In this document: piece by piece, positions 41,691 through 50,113 of the stretch | Numbering within the stretch: the first letter of the stretch is position 1 | Layout: the number at the start of each line of letters is the position of its first letter | DNA from: an uncultured Prevotella sp. | GTDB taxonomy: Bacteria; Bacteroidota; Bacteroidia; Bacteroidales; Bacteroidaceae | NCBI GenBank assembly: GCA_946999045.1 | Contig: CAMQBR010000013.1 | Span: 1 to 53,060 of the forward strand | Length of the DNA: 53,060 nucleotides | Direction: 5' to 3' | The notes under the pieces: model-generated | Seen by the model: only the letters and a program-made list of their open reading frames with translations | What the model was told of the DNA's origin: nothing | Databases searched by the model: none | Program-made: the position numbers and the translations under genes

Positions 41691-42473
41691 ATGAATGGTG
41701 ATATATTCTTAATATTAGCAATGCCCCTTACAGGAACAGTATTGGGAGCTGCATTTGTGTTCTTTATGAAGAACCAGATGTCAGCAGTACTGCAAAAAGC
41801 CTTGTTAGGTTTTGCTTCGGGTGTAATGGTAGCGGCATCAATATGGTCGCTCATTATGCCAAGCATGGAACAATGGGCAGATACAGGTAAATGGAAAGTG
41901 TTTCCTGCGGCAGTAGGTTATGCAGTAGGCGTACTCTTCTTGTTGTTCTTAGACCATATGACACCACATTTGCATTTAGGAAGTTCCTCACCAGAAGGGC
42001 CTCGCTCACGATTAAGCAGAACTACCATGCTTATCTTAGCCGTTACTATTCACAACTTTCCAGAAGGAATGGCTGTAGGTGTTGTAGTAGCAGGTGTATT
42101 GCAAGGCAATGTAGGTATATCTGTGGCTGCAGCTATTACTCTGTCTTTAGGTATTGCCATACAAAATATTCCAGAAGGAGCTATTATCTCTATGCCATTA
42201 AGGGCAGAAGGCAAAGGTAAATGGTATTCGTTTATTATGGGGAGCTTGAGTGGAGTGGTAGAACCAATAGGCTCTGTATTGGTTATCTTATTGGCAGCTT
42301 TGCTCACACCAACCCTTCCTTTTATGCTGTCGTTTGCTGCTGGAGCTATGTTCTATGTGGTAGTAGAAGAACTGATACCAGAGGCTTCGCAAGGCGAACA
42401 TAGCGATTGGAATGTTATGGGCTTCTCCATTGGCTTCCTCATCATGATGATACTTGATGTGGTACTGGGCTGA
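41691..42473 (+). CDS. ZIP-family metal transporter
   Basis: Takes up zinc or other divalent metals across the inner membrane. 260 residues with eight hydrophobic segments. The metal-binding helices are clear: HNFPEGMAVGV (TM4, about 120-130) and QNIPEGAIISMPL (TM5, about 158-170), with VVEELIPEA near the C-terminus. A histidine-containing loop (MTPHLHLGSS, about 87-96) lies between TM3 and TM4. The MITE copy just upstream could affect its expression. Specificity is not predictable from sequence. Confidence 0.92.
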   Translation: MNGDIFLILAMPLTGTVLGAAFVFFMKNQMSAVLQKALLGFASGVMVAASIWSLIMPSMEQWADTGKWKVFPAAVGYAVGVLFLLFLDHMTPHLHLGSSSPEGPRSRLSRTTMLILAVTIHNFPEGMAVGVVVAGVLQGNVGISVAAAITLSLGIAIQNIPEGAIISMPLRAEGKGKWYSFIMGSLSGVVEPIGSVLVILLAALLTPTLPFMLSFAAGAMFYVVVEELIPEASQGEHSDWNVMGFSIGFLIMMILDVVLG

Positions 42474-42477
42474 TAAC

Positions 42478-42524
42478 ATTGAACTTTGAACATTGAGCTT
42501 TTAACGTTATGATTAGTTCTTGCT
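42478..42524 (+). repeat. Dispersed repeat family D, copy
   Basis: ATTGAACTTTGAACATTGAG followed by CTTTTAACGTTATGATTAGTT is the longest copy of the family; see 2,432-2,473. Confidence 0.6.
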
Positions 42525-42587
42525 GTAAAACTCGTCAACAGAAAACTCAATAACTTATAAACTTAAAAACTTATAAATTCAAAAAAA

Positions 42588-42908
42588 ATGACTCCTCAAG
42601 AAAAAACTGATATAGAAGAAAAGATAGTAGATGTGCTAAAAACAGTGTACGATCCAGAGATACCTGTTAACATCTATGACTTGGGAATGATTTATAAAAT
42701 TGATGTAAAAGAAAATAACACCGTTGATATTGATATGACCTTTACAGCTCCTAATTGTCCTGCCGCCGATTTCATTCTTGAAGATGTGCGTAGTAAGATA
42801 GAAAGCTTAGAGGGTATTAAGACATGCAATGTTAACTTGGTGTTTGAACCCGAGTGGGATCAAAGCATGATGAGCGAAGAAGCAAAAGTAGAATTAGGAT
42901 TTGATTAA
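42588..42908 (+). CDS. MIP18/DUF59-family iron-sulfur assembly protein
   Basis: A 106-residue single-domain protein of the DUF59 (MIP18, PaaD/SufT-like) family, which helps to mature Fe-S proteins. The core signature KTVYDPEIPVNIYDLGMIY is at about 15-34, and MTFTAPNCPAADFILEDV with the conserved Cys is at about 51-68; EPEWDQSMMSEEAKVELGF is the usual C-terminal helix. No suf genes are adjacent. It may share a transcript with the ZIP gene. Confidence 0.92.
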   Translation: MTPQEKTDIEEKIVDVLKTVYDPEIPVNIYDLGMIYKIDVKENNTVDIDMTFTAPNCPAADFILEDVRSKIESLEGIKTCNVNLVFEPEWDQSMMSEEAKVELGFD

Positions 42909-43274
42909 GAACTCTTGTTTACAAGAGCCCCCCACATTCCCTGCTGTGGGTGGGGTGATAAAAATTGTGGCTTGTAAGTTTTGGAAGGACGACATAACAT
43001 AGCGTATACGATTGCTCTTACGTATTGAATTTATATTCAATCAAAAAGAAAAACTCCTGTAAGCGTCTAATAATTATTATAATGAGAATGTGGATTTGAT
43101 AATTATAAACTTTTAGGCGGGTTCCATAAATTAGCTTTGTTAGATTTTAAGCTTGTCCTTCTCGTAACCCTTTGAGATGGGGGGGGCTATCTATATTATT
43201 TCGCCCTTTCAGAGTCTCATATCCCAAATGTAATAGTAAAAAACTAAAGGCTTAACACCTTAAACCATCAAACA
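42909..43274. other. Repeat-filled gap before lpxH
   Basis: Contains a GC-rich stretch with possible hairpin CCCCCCA..GGGTGGGG (42,928-42,957), an inverted family-B arm (42,966-43,010), a lone MITE terminus GGTTCCATAAATTAGCTTTG (43,121-43,140) and a direct family-B arm (43,156-43,222). No gene is seen. Confidence 0.6.
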
Positions 43275-44042
43275 ATGATGAAAAATGTTTATTTTCTTTC
43301 CGATGCCCATTTAGGTTCGTGGGCAATAGAACATCGCAGAACAAACGAACGCAGACTGGTTAGGTTCTTGGACAACATCAAGAATAAGGCAGCAGCTATT
43401 TATCTGTTAGGCGATATGTTCGATTTTTGGAACGAATATCGTTATGTTGTACCCAAAGGATTTACACGCTTCCTAGGTAAAATAAGCGAGATAACCGACA
43501 TGGGAGTGGAAGTTCATTATTTCGTTGGTAACCACGATTTGTGGACTTACGGCTATCTGGAGGAGGAATGTGGCGTTATTTTACATAGAAAACCTACCAC
43601 TGTTGAAATTTTCGACAAGGTATTCTTCTTGGCACATGGCGACGGATTAGGTGATCCTGATAAAAAATTTCAGTTGTTAAGAAAGATATTTCACAACCAT
43701 ATCTGTCAGCGATTGTTTAATTCTATTCATCCTCGATGGGGCATTTCCTTAGGAATGAACTGGGCAAAACACAGTCGACTGAAGCGAGTAAATGGTAAAG
43801 AGACTCCTTATTTAGGCGAAGAAAAAGAGTATTTAGTGCAGTTTACCAAGCAATATATGCGAGAGCATCGCAATATAGACTATTTTCTTTACGGACATCG
43901 ACACATTGAGCTGGATATGATGTTGAGCAAGAATGTGCGTATGATGATACTGGGCGATTGGATTACGCAGTTTACATACGCTGTGTTCGATGGTGAACAT
44001 TTATTCTTAGAAGAATATGTAGAGGGCGAAAGTGAACCATAA
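43275..44042 (+). CDS. lpxH: UDP-2,3-diacylglucosamine diphosphatase (LpxH-like)
   Basis: Hydrolyses UDP-diacylglucosamine to lipid X, the fourth step of lipid A synthesis, at the inner-membrane face. The 255-residue calcineurin-like phosphoesterase has the metal motifs LSDAHLG (Asp-10, His-12), LLGDMFDFW, FVGNHD, LAHGDG and YGHRHIE in the expected order. The DAHLG/GNHD forms are usual in Bacteroidetes homologues. Met-1 and Met-2 are both possible starts. It ends 44 bases before the sulfatase-maturase gene on the same strand. Confidence 0.9.
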   Translation: MMKNVYFLSDAHLGSWAIEHRRTNERRLVRFLDNIKNKAAAIYLLGDMFDFWNEYRYVVPKGFTRFLGKISEITDMGVEVHYFVGNHDLWTYGYLEEECGVILHRKPTTVEIFDKVFFLAHGDGLGDPDKKFQLLRKIFHNHICQRLFNSIHPRWGISLGMNWAKHSRLKRVNGKETPYLGEEKEYLVQFTKQYMREHRNIDYFLYGHRHIELDMMLSKNVRMMILGDWITQFTYAVFDGEHLFLEEYVEGESEP

Positions 44043-44086
44043 ATCTTCGCACCCTATATGTTGATAAAAGCAATACAAAAACATTC

Positions 44087-45316
44087 ATGGCAACGTATTC
44101 TCCCTTTTCTCGTCCTCTCTACGTAATGGCAAAGCCCGCTGGCGCATCGTGTAATTTGGCATGCAAGTACTGTTATTACCTAGAAAAATCTAATTTATAC
44201 CCTAACGCCCCTCACCATGTTATGAGTGATGAGGTGTTAGAAGAGTTTGTTAAGCAATATATTGAAAGTCAAACAATGCAGCAGATTATGTTTTGCTGGC
44301 ATGGGGGAGAAACGCTGATGCGTCCACTTTCTTTTTATGAAAAGGTGGTAAAACTGCAACAACAATATGGGCGAGGTTTGCAGATTGCCAATACTATACA
44401 GACCAATGCAACGCTGATAAACGACCGTTGGGCACATTTTTTTTATAAAAACAATTGGCTGGTAGGTGTATCTATCGATGGGCCACAGGAGTTTCATGAC
44501 GAATACCGGCGCAACCGCAGAGGTAAGCCGTCATGGCAAGAGGTGATGCGTGGTATTAGATGTTTGAACAGGCATCAAGTAGAATGGAACGCTATGGCGG
44601 TGGTGAATGATTTTAATGCTGATTATCCACGTGATTTTTATCAGTTCTTTAAGGATATTAATTGCCATTATATCCAGTTTACTCCGATTGTAGAACGAAT
44701 TTTACAGCATGAAGACGGCAGACATCTGGCTTCAATGGCTGATAAAGGGGAGGGAGAGTTAGCCGACTTTTCCGTTACGCCCGAGCAATGGGGCAACTTT
44801 CTTTGTGCTGTTTTTGATGAGTGGGTGTGCAACGATGTGGGTTCTATCTACGTACAATTATTTGATGTAACGCTTGCTAACTGGGTAGGAGTAGATGGCT
44901 CGCTGTGTACTATGGCAAAACAATGCGGGCATGCTGGTGTTATGGAATACAATGGCGATGTGTATTCATGCGACCATTTTGTGTTTCCGTCCTATAAACT
45001 GGGAAATATTCATACCCATACGCTCACTGAAATGATGTACAGTGACAGGCAGCGTACCTTTGGGCAAAACAAATATTTGTTGTTACCTAAGCAATGTAAG
45101 CAGTGCAAATATCTCTTTGCTTGTAATGGAGAGTGCCCTAAAAACCGTTTTACTACGACCGCTCAAGGCGAACCTGGATTAAACTATCTCTGCAAAGGGT
45201 ATTATCAATTTTTTGAACATGTAGCTCCTTACATGGATTTTATGAAAGAACAATTGGATAAACAGCAACCGCCAGCTAACATCATGGAAGCTGTTAAGAA
45301 GGGGTATTTTGGCTAA
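44087..45316 (+). CDS. Anaerobic sulfatase-maturating enzyme (radical SAM/SPASM)
   Basis: Converts the active-site Ser or Cys of sulfatases to formylglycine without oxygen, so sulfated glycans such as mucin or glycosaminoglycans can be used. 409 residues: radical SAM motif CNLACKYC (Cys-22, 26, 29) near the N-terminus; WHGGETLMRPLSFYE; the SPASM region with CTMAKQCGHAG, the family motif YSCDHFVFPSYKLGN (Asp proposed as general base) and the auxiliary-cluster cysteines CKQCKYLFACNGECPKNRF. All expected cysteines are present. No sulfatase is in the window, so the substrate is elsewhere. Confidence 0.93.
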   Translation: MATYSPFSRPLYVMAKPAGASCNLACKYCYYLEKSNLYPNAPHHVMSDEVLEEFVKQYIESQTMQQIMFCWHGGETLMRPLSFYEKVVKLQQQYGRGLQIANTIQTNATLINDRWAHFFYKNNWLVGVSIDGPQEFHDEYRRNRRGKPSWQEVMRGIRCLNRHQVEWNAMAVVNDFNADYPRDFYQFFKDINCHYIQFTPIVERILQHEDGRHLASMADKGEGELADFSVTPEQWGNFLCAVFDEWVCNDVGSIYVQLFDVTLANWVGVDGSLCTMAKQCGHAGVMEYNGDVYSCDHFVFPSYKLGNIHTHTLTEMMYSDRQRTFGQNKYLLLPKQCKQCKYLFACNGECPKNRFTTTAQGEPGLNYLCKGYYQFFEHVAPYMDFMKEQLDKQQPPANIMEAVKKGYFG

Positions 45317-45335
45317 GGTATGAAGGAAGAGTTGA

Positions 45336-45433
45336 GGCAGATTCAATAAAATAGCTTCGTTAGCTTTTGAGCTTATGTTTGATGTCAAAATGTAAACTCA
45401 AAAGCTAACGAAGCTAATTTGTAGAACTGGCCT
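45336..45433. mobile_element. Short fold-back element of the MITE family (about 98 bp)
   Basis: Left arm GGCAGATTCAATAAAATAGC then TTCGTTAGCTTTTGAG; right arm CTCAAAAGCTAACGAAGCTA then ATTTGTAGAACTGGCC: nearly complementary over about 37 bases with roughly 20 bases between. The ends match the TTCTATAAATTAGCTTTG family. It lies just after the sulfatase-maturase stop, between convergent genes. Confidence 0.8.
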
Positions 45434-45503
45434 TTAGTAAAAAAGCTAATGGCTTAACTTCTTTTATTTATTTTACTCCTTAATAGCTTACTCGGAAAAT
45501 CTC

Positions 45504-46463
45504 TTATTTACCTAATAATTTAATCTTAAGCTTCTCCAACATATCCTTCGACATGCTATCCAAGTTGTAAGTAGGTTCCCAGCCCCATTCTTGTCTTGCA
45601 CAACTATCATCCATGATGTTAGGCCAGCTGTCAGCAATGCTTTGTTTTAATGGGTCAACATCGTAAATCATCTTAAATTCTGGCTTATATTTCTTGATAG
45701 CAGCATAAATCTCTTCTGGGTCGAAACTCATAGATGCAATGTTAAACGCATTACGATGAACCAACTTATCAGGATTAGCTTCCATTAAATCAATAGCAGC
45801 CTTCAAAGCATCTGGCATATAAATCATATCCATTTTTGTTCCTGCCTTGATAGGACAAGTAAACTGTTCGTTACGTACGGCATTATAATAAATGTCAACG
45901 GCATAGTCGGTTGTTCCGCCACCTGGAGGAGTAACGTATGAAATAACCCCAGGAAAACGAACCGAACGGGTATCAACACCATACTTGCGAAAATAATAAT
46001 CGCTAAGTAATTCAGTAGTTACTTTAGAGATACCATAAATAGTTTGTGGACGCTGAATAGTATCTTGAGGGGTCATGTCGTGAGGAGTGCTAGGCCCAAA
46101 CGAACCGATAGAACTTGGAGTAAACACTGTGCAATGATTTTCGCGTGCCACTTCTAAGATGTTCCACAATCCCTCAATACCAATTTTCCAAGCTAAGCGA
46201 GGTTTTGACTCGGCCACTATTGATAGCAATGCTGCCAAATTGTAAATAGCATCAATATTGTATTGCTTTACCACATCAGCTATCATTTGTTGATTGGTTA
46301 CATCAGCAATAGCCGAAGGACCGCCTTCTTTTAGTTTGCCAGTGGGTTCTGCGCCAAGAATATATCCTGCTACTACATGTTCGTTACCATAAACTTTGCG
46401 TAATTCTCTTGTCAATTCCGAACCTATCTGCCCGGTAGATCCAATTACTAAGATGTTCTTCAT
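45504..46463 (-). CDS. tdh: SDR-type L-threonine 3-dehydrogenase
   Basis: NAD-dependent oxidation of L-threonine to 2-amino-3-ketobutyrate. The start at 46,463 (MKNILVIGSTGQIGSELTREL) puts the Rossmann glycine motif GSTGQIG at residues 8-14; the upstream ATG adds six residues only. About 319 residues. The extended-SDR catalytic set is visible: Ser in FTPSSIGSFG and YGISK (Tyr-x3-Lys). It resembles UDP-galactose epimerase in fold, but the divergent neighbour kbl, which uses the product, supports the dehydrogenase call. This form differs from the zinc MDR-type Tdh of E. coli. Confidence 0.9.
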   Translation of the reverse strand: MKNILVIGSTGQIGSELTRELRKVYGNEHVVAGYILGAEPTGKLKEGGPSAIADVTNQQMIADVVKQYNIDAIYNLAALLSIVAESKPRLAWKIGIEGLWNILEVARENHCTVFTPSSIGSFGPSTPHDMTPQDTIQRPQTIYGISKVTTELLSDYYFRKYGVDTRSVRFPGVISYVTPPGGGTTDYAVDIYYNAVRNEQFTCPIKAGTKMDMIYMPDALKAAIDLMEANPDKLVHRNAFNIASMSFDPEEIYAAIKKYKPEFKMIYDVDPLKQSIADSWPNIMDDSCARQEWGWEPTYNLDSMSKDMLEKLKIKLLGK

Positions 46464-46655
46464 ATTTCTGTTTTTAAGCATTAGCTTTTTTTTTCAATGC
46501 AAAATAACAACTTTTTTTTGAAATATAATTGTAAATCATCAACAAATTGATAGGTAATCATTTTTTTTATAAAAAATAACACAAAAGCTTGCTGTAGTAT
46601 CATAAATATTGATTTACTTTGTATCAGATAAATTAATTCCATAAATCTAAATTTC

Positions 46656-47843
46656 ATGTACGGAAAAATGAAACAACATCTTAGTGATAGTCTCAATGCA
46701 CTAAGAGAAGCTGGACTTTATAAAGAAGAACGAATTATTGAAAGTCCTCAAGGAGCAGCCATTTTGGTTAAAGGAAAAGAAGTATTGAACTTTTGTGCTA
46801 ATAACTATTTAGGCTTGTCTAACAATTCAAGAGTAATAGAAGCAGCTAAGAAAATGATGGACCACCGTGGTTTTGGTATGTCATCTGTGCGTTTTATCTG
46901 TGGTACCCAAGATGCTCACAAAGAACTGGAAGCGGCTATTTCTGATTATTTTAAGACAGAAGATACCATTTTATATGCAGCTTGCTTTGATGCCAATGGT
47001 GGATTGTTCGGAGCATTACTCAACGATCAGGATGCAATTATCTCAGATGCACTTAACCATGCATCTATTATTGACGGTGTTCGTCTTTGCAAAGCAAAGC
47101 GTTATCGTTATGCTAATGGCAATATGGAAGAGTTGGAGAAGTGTTTACAAGAAGCTCAAGCTCAACGTTTCCGCCTTATCTGTACCGATGGCGTGTTCTC
47201 TATGGACGGCAATGTAGCTCCTATGGATAAGATATGCGACTTGGCTGAGAAGTATGATGCTTTGGTTATGGTAGACGAGAGCCACTCTGCTGGCGTTGTA
47301 GGTGCTACTGGTCATGGCGTTAGCGAACTTACCAATACTTATAATCGTATTGACATCTACACTGGTACATTAGGAAAATCATTTGGTGGAGCATTAGGAG
47401 GCTTTACTACGGGGCGGAAGGAAATCGTTGAAATGTTACGTCAGAGCAGTCGTCCTTATCTCTTCTCTAACTCTTTGGCTCCTGCCGTTGTTGGAGCAAG
47501 TATTGAAGTATTCAAGATGTTGAAAGAAGGTAATAGTATACACGATCGTTTGGTAGAAAACGTTAACTACTTCCGCGATAAGATGATAGCTGCTGGTTTC
47601 GACATCAAGCCAACACAGAGTGCTATCTGCGCTGTTATGTTGTATGATGCTCCACTGTCTCAGAAGTATGCAGCTAAATTGCTGGATGAGGGTATTTATG
47701 TTACAGGTTTCTATTACCCAGTAGTACCTAAAGGCGAAGCTCGTATTCGTGTCCAGCTTTCTGCAGCCCACACTCGTGAACAATTAGACAAGTGTATTGC
47801 AGCCTTTATAAAAATAGGTAAAGAATTGAGCGTGCTTAAGTAA
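46656..47843 (+). CDS. kbl: 2-amino-3-ketobutyrate CoA ligase (glycine C-acetyltransferase)
   Basis: A PLP enzyme that splits 2-amino-3-ketobutyrate with CoA into glycine and acetyl-CoA. The 395 residues align along their whole length with the E. coli enzyme from memory: KEERIIESPQGA, NFCANNYLGLSN, FGMSSVRFICGTQD, ISDALNHASIIDGVRLCKAKRY, MVDESHSAGVVG in short blocks, and the PLP lysine in TGTLGKSFGG (Lys-241). Start at the ATG at 46,656 (MYGKMKQHLSDSL). It is divergent from tdh with a 190-base shared promoter region, so the two form the threonine-to-glycine pathway. Confidence 0.96.
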   Translation: MYGKMKQHLSDSLNALREAGLYKEERIIESPQGAAILVKGKEVLNFCANNYLGLSNNSRVIEAAKKMMDHRGFGMSSVRFICGTQDAHKELEAAISDYFKTEDTILYAACFDANGGLFGALLNDQDAIISDALNHASIIDGVRLCKAKRYRYANGNMEELEKCLQEAQAQRFRLICTDGVFSMDGNVAPMDKICDLAEKYDALVMVDESHSAGVVGATGHGVSELTNTYNRIDIYTGTLGKSFGGALGGFTTGRKEIVEMLRQSSRPYLFSNSLAPAVVGASIEVFKMLKEGNSIHDRLVENVNYFRDKMIAAGFDIKPTQSAICAVMLYDAPLSQKYAAKLLDEGIYVTGFYYPVVPKGEARIRVQLSAAHTREQLDKCIAAFIKIGKELSVLK

Positions 47844-48279
47844 ATAGCAACTATAATAATACTTTTTTATAAGACTGTCTCTATACTAAATTACGAAATA
47901 AAATAATGAGTCGTAATAATAAGCTTTCATAAAGCAAAAGAAATGAGTTAAGTTTGATAAGGAACTTAACTCATTTCTTTTGATATTGTTGTAATGATTA
48001 TCTCTTTGGTATAATAAGACATAATATAAAATAAAAAAAAGATTCCTCAAAAAAACAGGTAAAGAGTGTGAGGACTGTATAAACAATACGAATAGCTGTG
48101 ATGTACTATTCAAAGTATACTCTGCAATGTTAGCACATACACCTGCCATTACCTTATTATATTGATAATATTAGCTTTTTTATTGTTCTCTTTCCTTCTT
48201 CATATATATAGCAGATGCTAGTTTTAATACTGAAAATTTCAAAGAGCTTTCAATATCTTTACTTTTTTATTGTTGATAG
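47844..48279. other. Gap between kbl and argR
   Basis: Contains a strong hairpin (next entry). The remainder is AT-rich; a minus-strand frame (47,886-48,149) crosses the hairpin and has no family likeness, so I do not call it a gene. Confidence 0.55.
47936..47981. terminator. Strong hairpin terminator after kbl
   Basis: AAAAGAAATGAGTTAAGTT (47,936-47,954) and AACTTAACTCATTTCTTTT (47,963-47,981) are perfectly complementary over 19 bases with an 8-base loop; A and T ends allow use from either side, for kbl and argR. Confidence 0.8.
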
Positions 48280-48753
48280 TTATACATTAAGAACTACCTC
48301 GTGTAACAAACTCGTAATTTGTTGTTCTTCAATATCATTCTTAATTACTATCATGATAGTATCATCGCCAGCTATGGTGCCAAGAATTTCTTCTATGTTA
48401 CTGTTGTCAATATTATAGGCTATGCTGCTGGCATACCCTGGACGAGTCTTGATAACACCAATGTTACCAGAAAAGTTGATAGATAAAAAACCTGGAGTAT
48501 TCATCATTTCTCGAGCCGACATAGGCTTTTGTACTCTGCGGTACATCGTTTCGTTAGGTAGCACGTATACATATTTGCCATTCATGCTGGCTGCTTTTGC
48601 CACTTTTAACTGTTTTAAGTCGCGACTTAATGTGGCTTGGGTTACAACGTACCCTTCTTTCTCTAATTCGTTTAATAAATCTCTCTGACTACCTATTTCA
48701 TGACTTGATATCAGTAACTTTATTGTTTCAATTCTACCGTTTTTTAGTCTCAT
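48280..48753 (-). CDS. argR: Arginine repressor
   Basis: A hexameric arginine-sensing regulator of arginine synthesis and breakdown. 157 residues: N-terminal winged helix with IGSQRDLLNELEKEGYVV and TQATLSRDLKQLKVAK (recognition helix, about 35-50); C-terminal oligomerisation/arginine-binding domain with PGYASSIAYNID and IAGDDTIMIV (Asp pair). No arg biosynthesis genes are adjacent, so its targets lie outside the window. Its promoter overlaps the region shared with the divergent thioesterase gene. Confidence 0.95.
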   Translation of the reverse strand: MRLKNGRIETIKLLISSHEIGSQRDLLNELEKEGYVVTQATLSRDLKQLKVAKAASMNGKYVYVLPNETMYRRVQKPMSAREMMNTPGFLSINFSGNIGVIKTRPGYASSIAYNIDNSNIEEILGTIAGDDTIMIVIKNDIEEQQITSLLHEVVLNV

Positions 48754-48768
48754 TCTTCTGTAAGTTTA

Positions 48769-48782
48769 TGCAATTTTGTGCA
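48769..48782. promoter_or_regulatory. Possible ArgR operator upstream of argR
   Basis: TGCAATTTTGTGCA is a 14-base near-palindrome at the expected ARG-box spacing (TGnA..TnCA), just downstream of the argR -7 box, where a bound repressor could autoregulate. The match is loose. Confidence 0.3.
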
Positions 48783-48810
48783 AAAGTACTTATTTTTGTA
48801 TAAACTACAA
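48781..48810 (-). promoter_or_regulatory. argR promoter
   Basis: On the minus strand TTG, 19 bases, TACTTTTG (48,781-48,788), about 28 bases before the argR ATG. Confidence 0.6.
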
Positions 48811-48862
48811 TATGTAATACCAAAATTATCCTTAATTTCCCATCTTTTGTGGTTTATATTGC

Positions 48863-48891
48863 TTGATGAACGCAAATAAGTGTTATCTTTG
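48863..48891 (+). promoter_or_regulatory. Thioesterase gene promoter
   Basis: TTG (48,863-48,865), 18 bases, TATCTTTG (48,884-48,891). Confidence 0.6.
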
Positions 48892-48947
48892 TAACATTGT
48901 TCATGTATATATGGACGAGTGTAAAAACTAATCTAAAACAAATAGCC

Positions 48948-49316
48948 ATGTTAAAAGTAGGATTCTCACACACTAGTACGTTAACAGTAACCAACGCCAA
49001 TACTGCTCAAACTATAGGTTCGGGCGACTTACCTGTATTGGCTACCCCTGCGATGTTGGCCTTAATGGAGAATGCAGCCATGTTGGCAGTGGCTAATTAC
49101 TTAGATGAAGGAGCAACTACTGTCGGTGGTCATATCAATTCTTCGCATCTTAAGCCCAGTAAAGTGGGAGCTACCGTTGAGGCCACTGCTACATTAATCA
49201 AGATAGATCGTTGCAAACTCTTCTTCCATGTTGTTGCCAAAGAGGGTGATATAATTATTGGTGAAGGAGAGCATTTGCGCTTTATAGTGGATAAGAAAAG
49301 GTTTATGGAAGAATAA
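48948..49316 (+). CDS. Hotdog-fold thioesterase (FlK-like)
   Basis: The start at 48,948 (MLKVGFSHTSTLTVTNANTA) gives 122 residues, the normal size; the earlier ATG at 48,897 lies only 6 bases after the -7 box and adds an unrelated segment. The sequence follows the fluoroacetyl-CoA thioesterase-like hotdog pattern: LATPAMLALMENAAMLAV (central helix with the catalytic Glu), GGHINSSHLKPSKVGATVEATATL, and a C-terminal EGDIIIGEGEHLRFIVDKKRF. It hydrolyses an acyl-CoA; the substrate is unknown, and general housekeeping of acyl-CoA pools is likely. It is divergent from argR. Confidence 0.85.
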   Translation: MLKVGFSHTSTLTVTNANTAQTIGSGDLPVLATPAMLALMENAAMLAVANYLDEGATTVGGHINSSHLKPSKVGATVEATATLIKIDRCKLFFHVVAKEGDIIIGEGEHLRFIVDKKRFMEE

Positions 49317-49453
49317 TATAGAAAAGATACCCTTCACCTTATCCTTCTCAGAAAAGAGAGTAGTAGTTAGATTTTTTTGATTGAGCAATAATGTTAATAG
49401 TTTATAAACTAACACTCCTTTCTTTTTTTAGGGGTGGGTAAGGGTGTTTTAGT

Positions 49454-50098
49454 TTACTTTGCCATCTCAAATCCTATCCTTATTCCATCATAGTTTTTGC
49501 TAATGTTACCTATCATCTTTATAGTGTTATTGCCGCTGATGGCAGCAACCATTTGAAAAATGGTAAGTAACGTCTTAGATTCCATTAAGAAACTCATGCC
49601 ATGATGTGTCTTATTAACATAACATGGAATTGTTACCAAGAATGTTTTTAAGTCTAATCTGCAATCTTCTGGATGATAAGTATAAGTGCCACCAAATGAT
49701 TTTCCTGCTATTTCTATCTCAAATGTTTTATTACTATTCAGTTTGATAGCCGTATTATTGGTAGTTATACCAGCACTCTGGTAATATCCCTTCAACTTAC
49801 TTATAGCTTGTGATGCAGCAATTTCGCCACCTGCTTTTGCCAAAGTATTTTTACTGGTAAATGCTACACCAGGTTTGGTATAATGCCACGAACCATATAA
49901 TTGTGCTTCTGTTGGCTTGGAAGAGCCTATAAAGCTACTCAAAGCATCTATCAATCCTTTGTTTTCTACGGTATTAATAATTTTACCCAATGCACTTGTT
50001 GCTGAAGATTTTTTATTTGTGGCACCGTTTGTAACAATACTACAACTAAATAGTGTAATACCTAAAATTGATACACCTACAATGTTAATTATTTTCAT
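49454..50098 (-). CDS. DUF4923-family lipoprotein
   Basis: 214 residues: signal MKIINIVGVSILGITLFS with lipobox Cys-19, a Ser/Thr/Lys linker, then a domain of the DUF4923 type, recognised by LYGSWHYTKPGVAFTSKNTLAKAGGE (in parts) and KLKGYYQSAGI, followed by antiparallel strands (TFEIEIAGKSFGGTYTYHPED). These lipoproteins are widespread in Bacteroides and Prevotella and of unknown function. The gene follows the Bax-inhibitor-1 gene by 15 bases and is probably co-transcribed with it. Confidence 0.82.
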   Translation of the reverse strand: MKIINIVGVSILGITLFSCSIVTNGATNKKSSATSALGKIINTVENKGLIDALSSFIGSSKPTEAQLYGSWHYTKPGVAFTSKNTLAKAGGEIAASQAISKLKGYYQSAGITTNNTAIKLNSNKTFEIEIAGKSFGGTYTYHPEDCRLDLKTFLVTIPCYVNKTHHGMSFLMESKTLLTIFQMVAAISGNNTIKMIGNISKNYDGIRIGFEMAK

Positions 50099-50113
50099 TT
50101 CCTAAAAACGTAT

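Noticed and set aside
47886..48149. 87-codon minus-strand ORF between kbl and argR
   Set aside because: It spans the perfect 19-bp hairpin terminator and has no recognisable domain.
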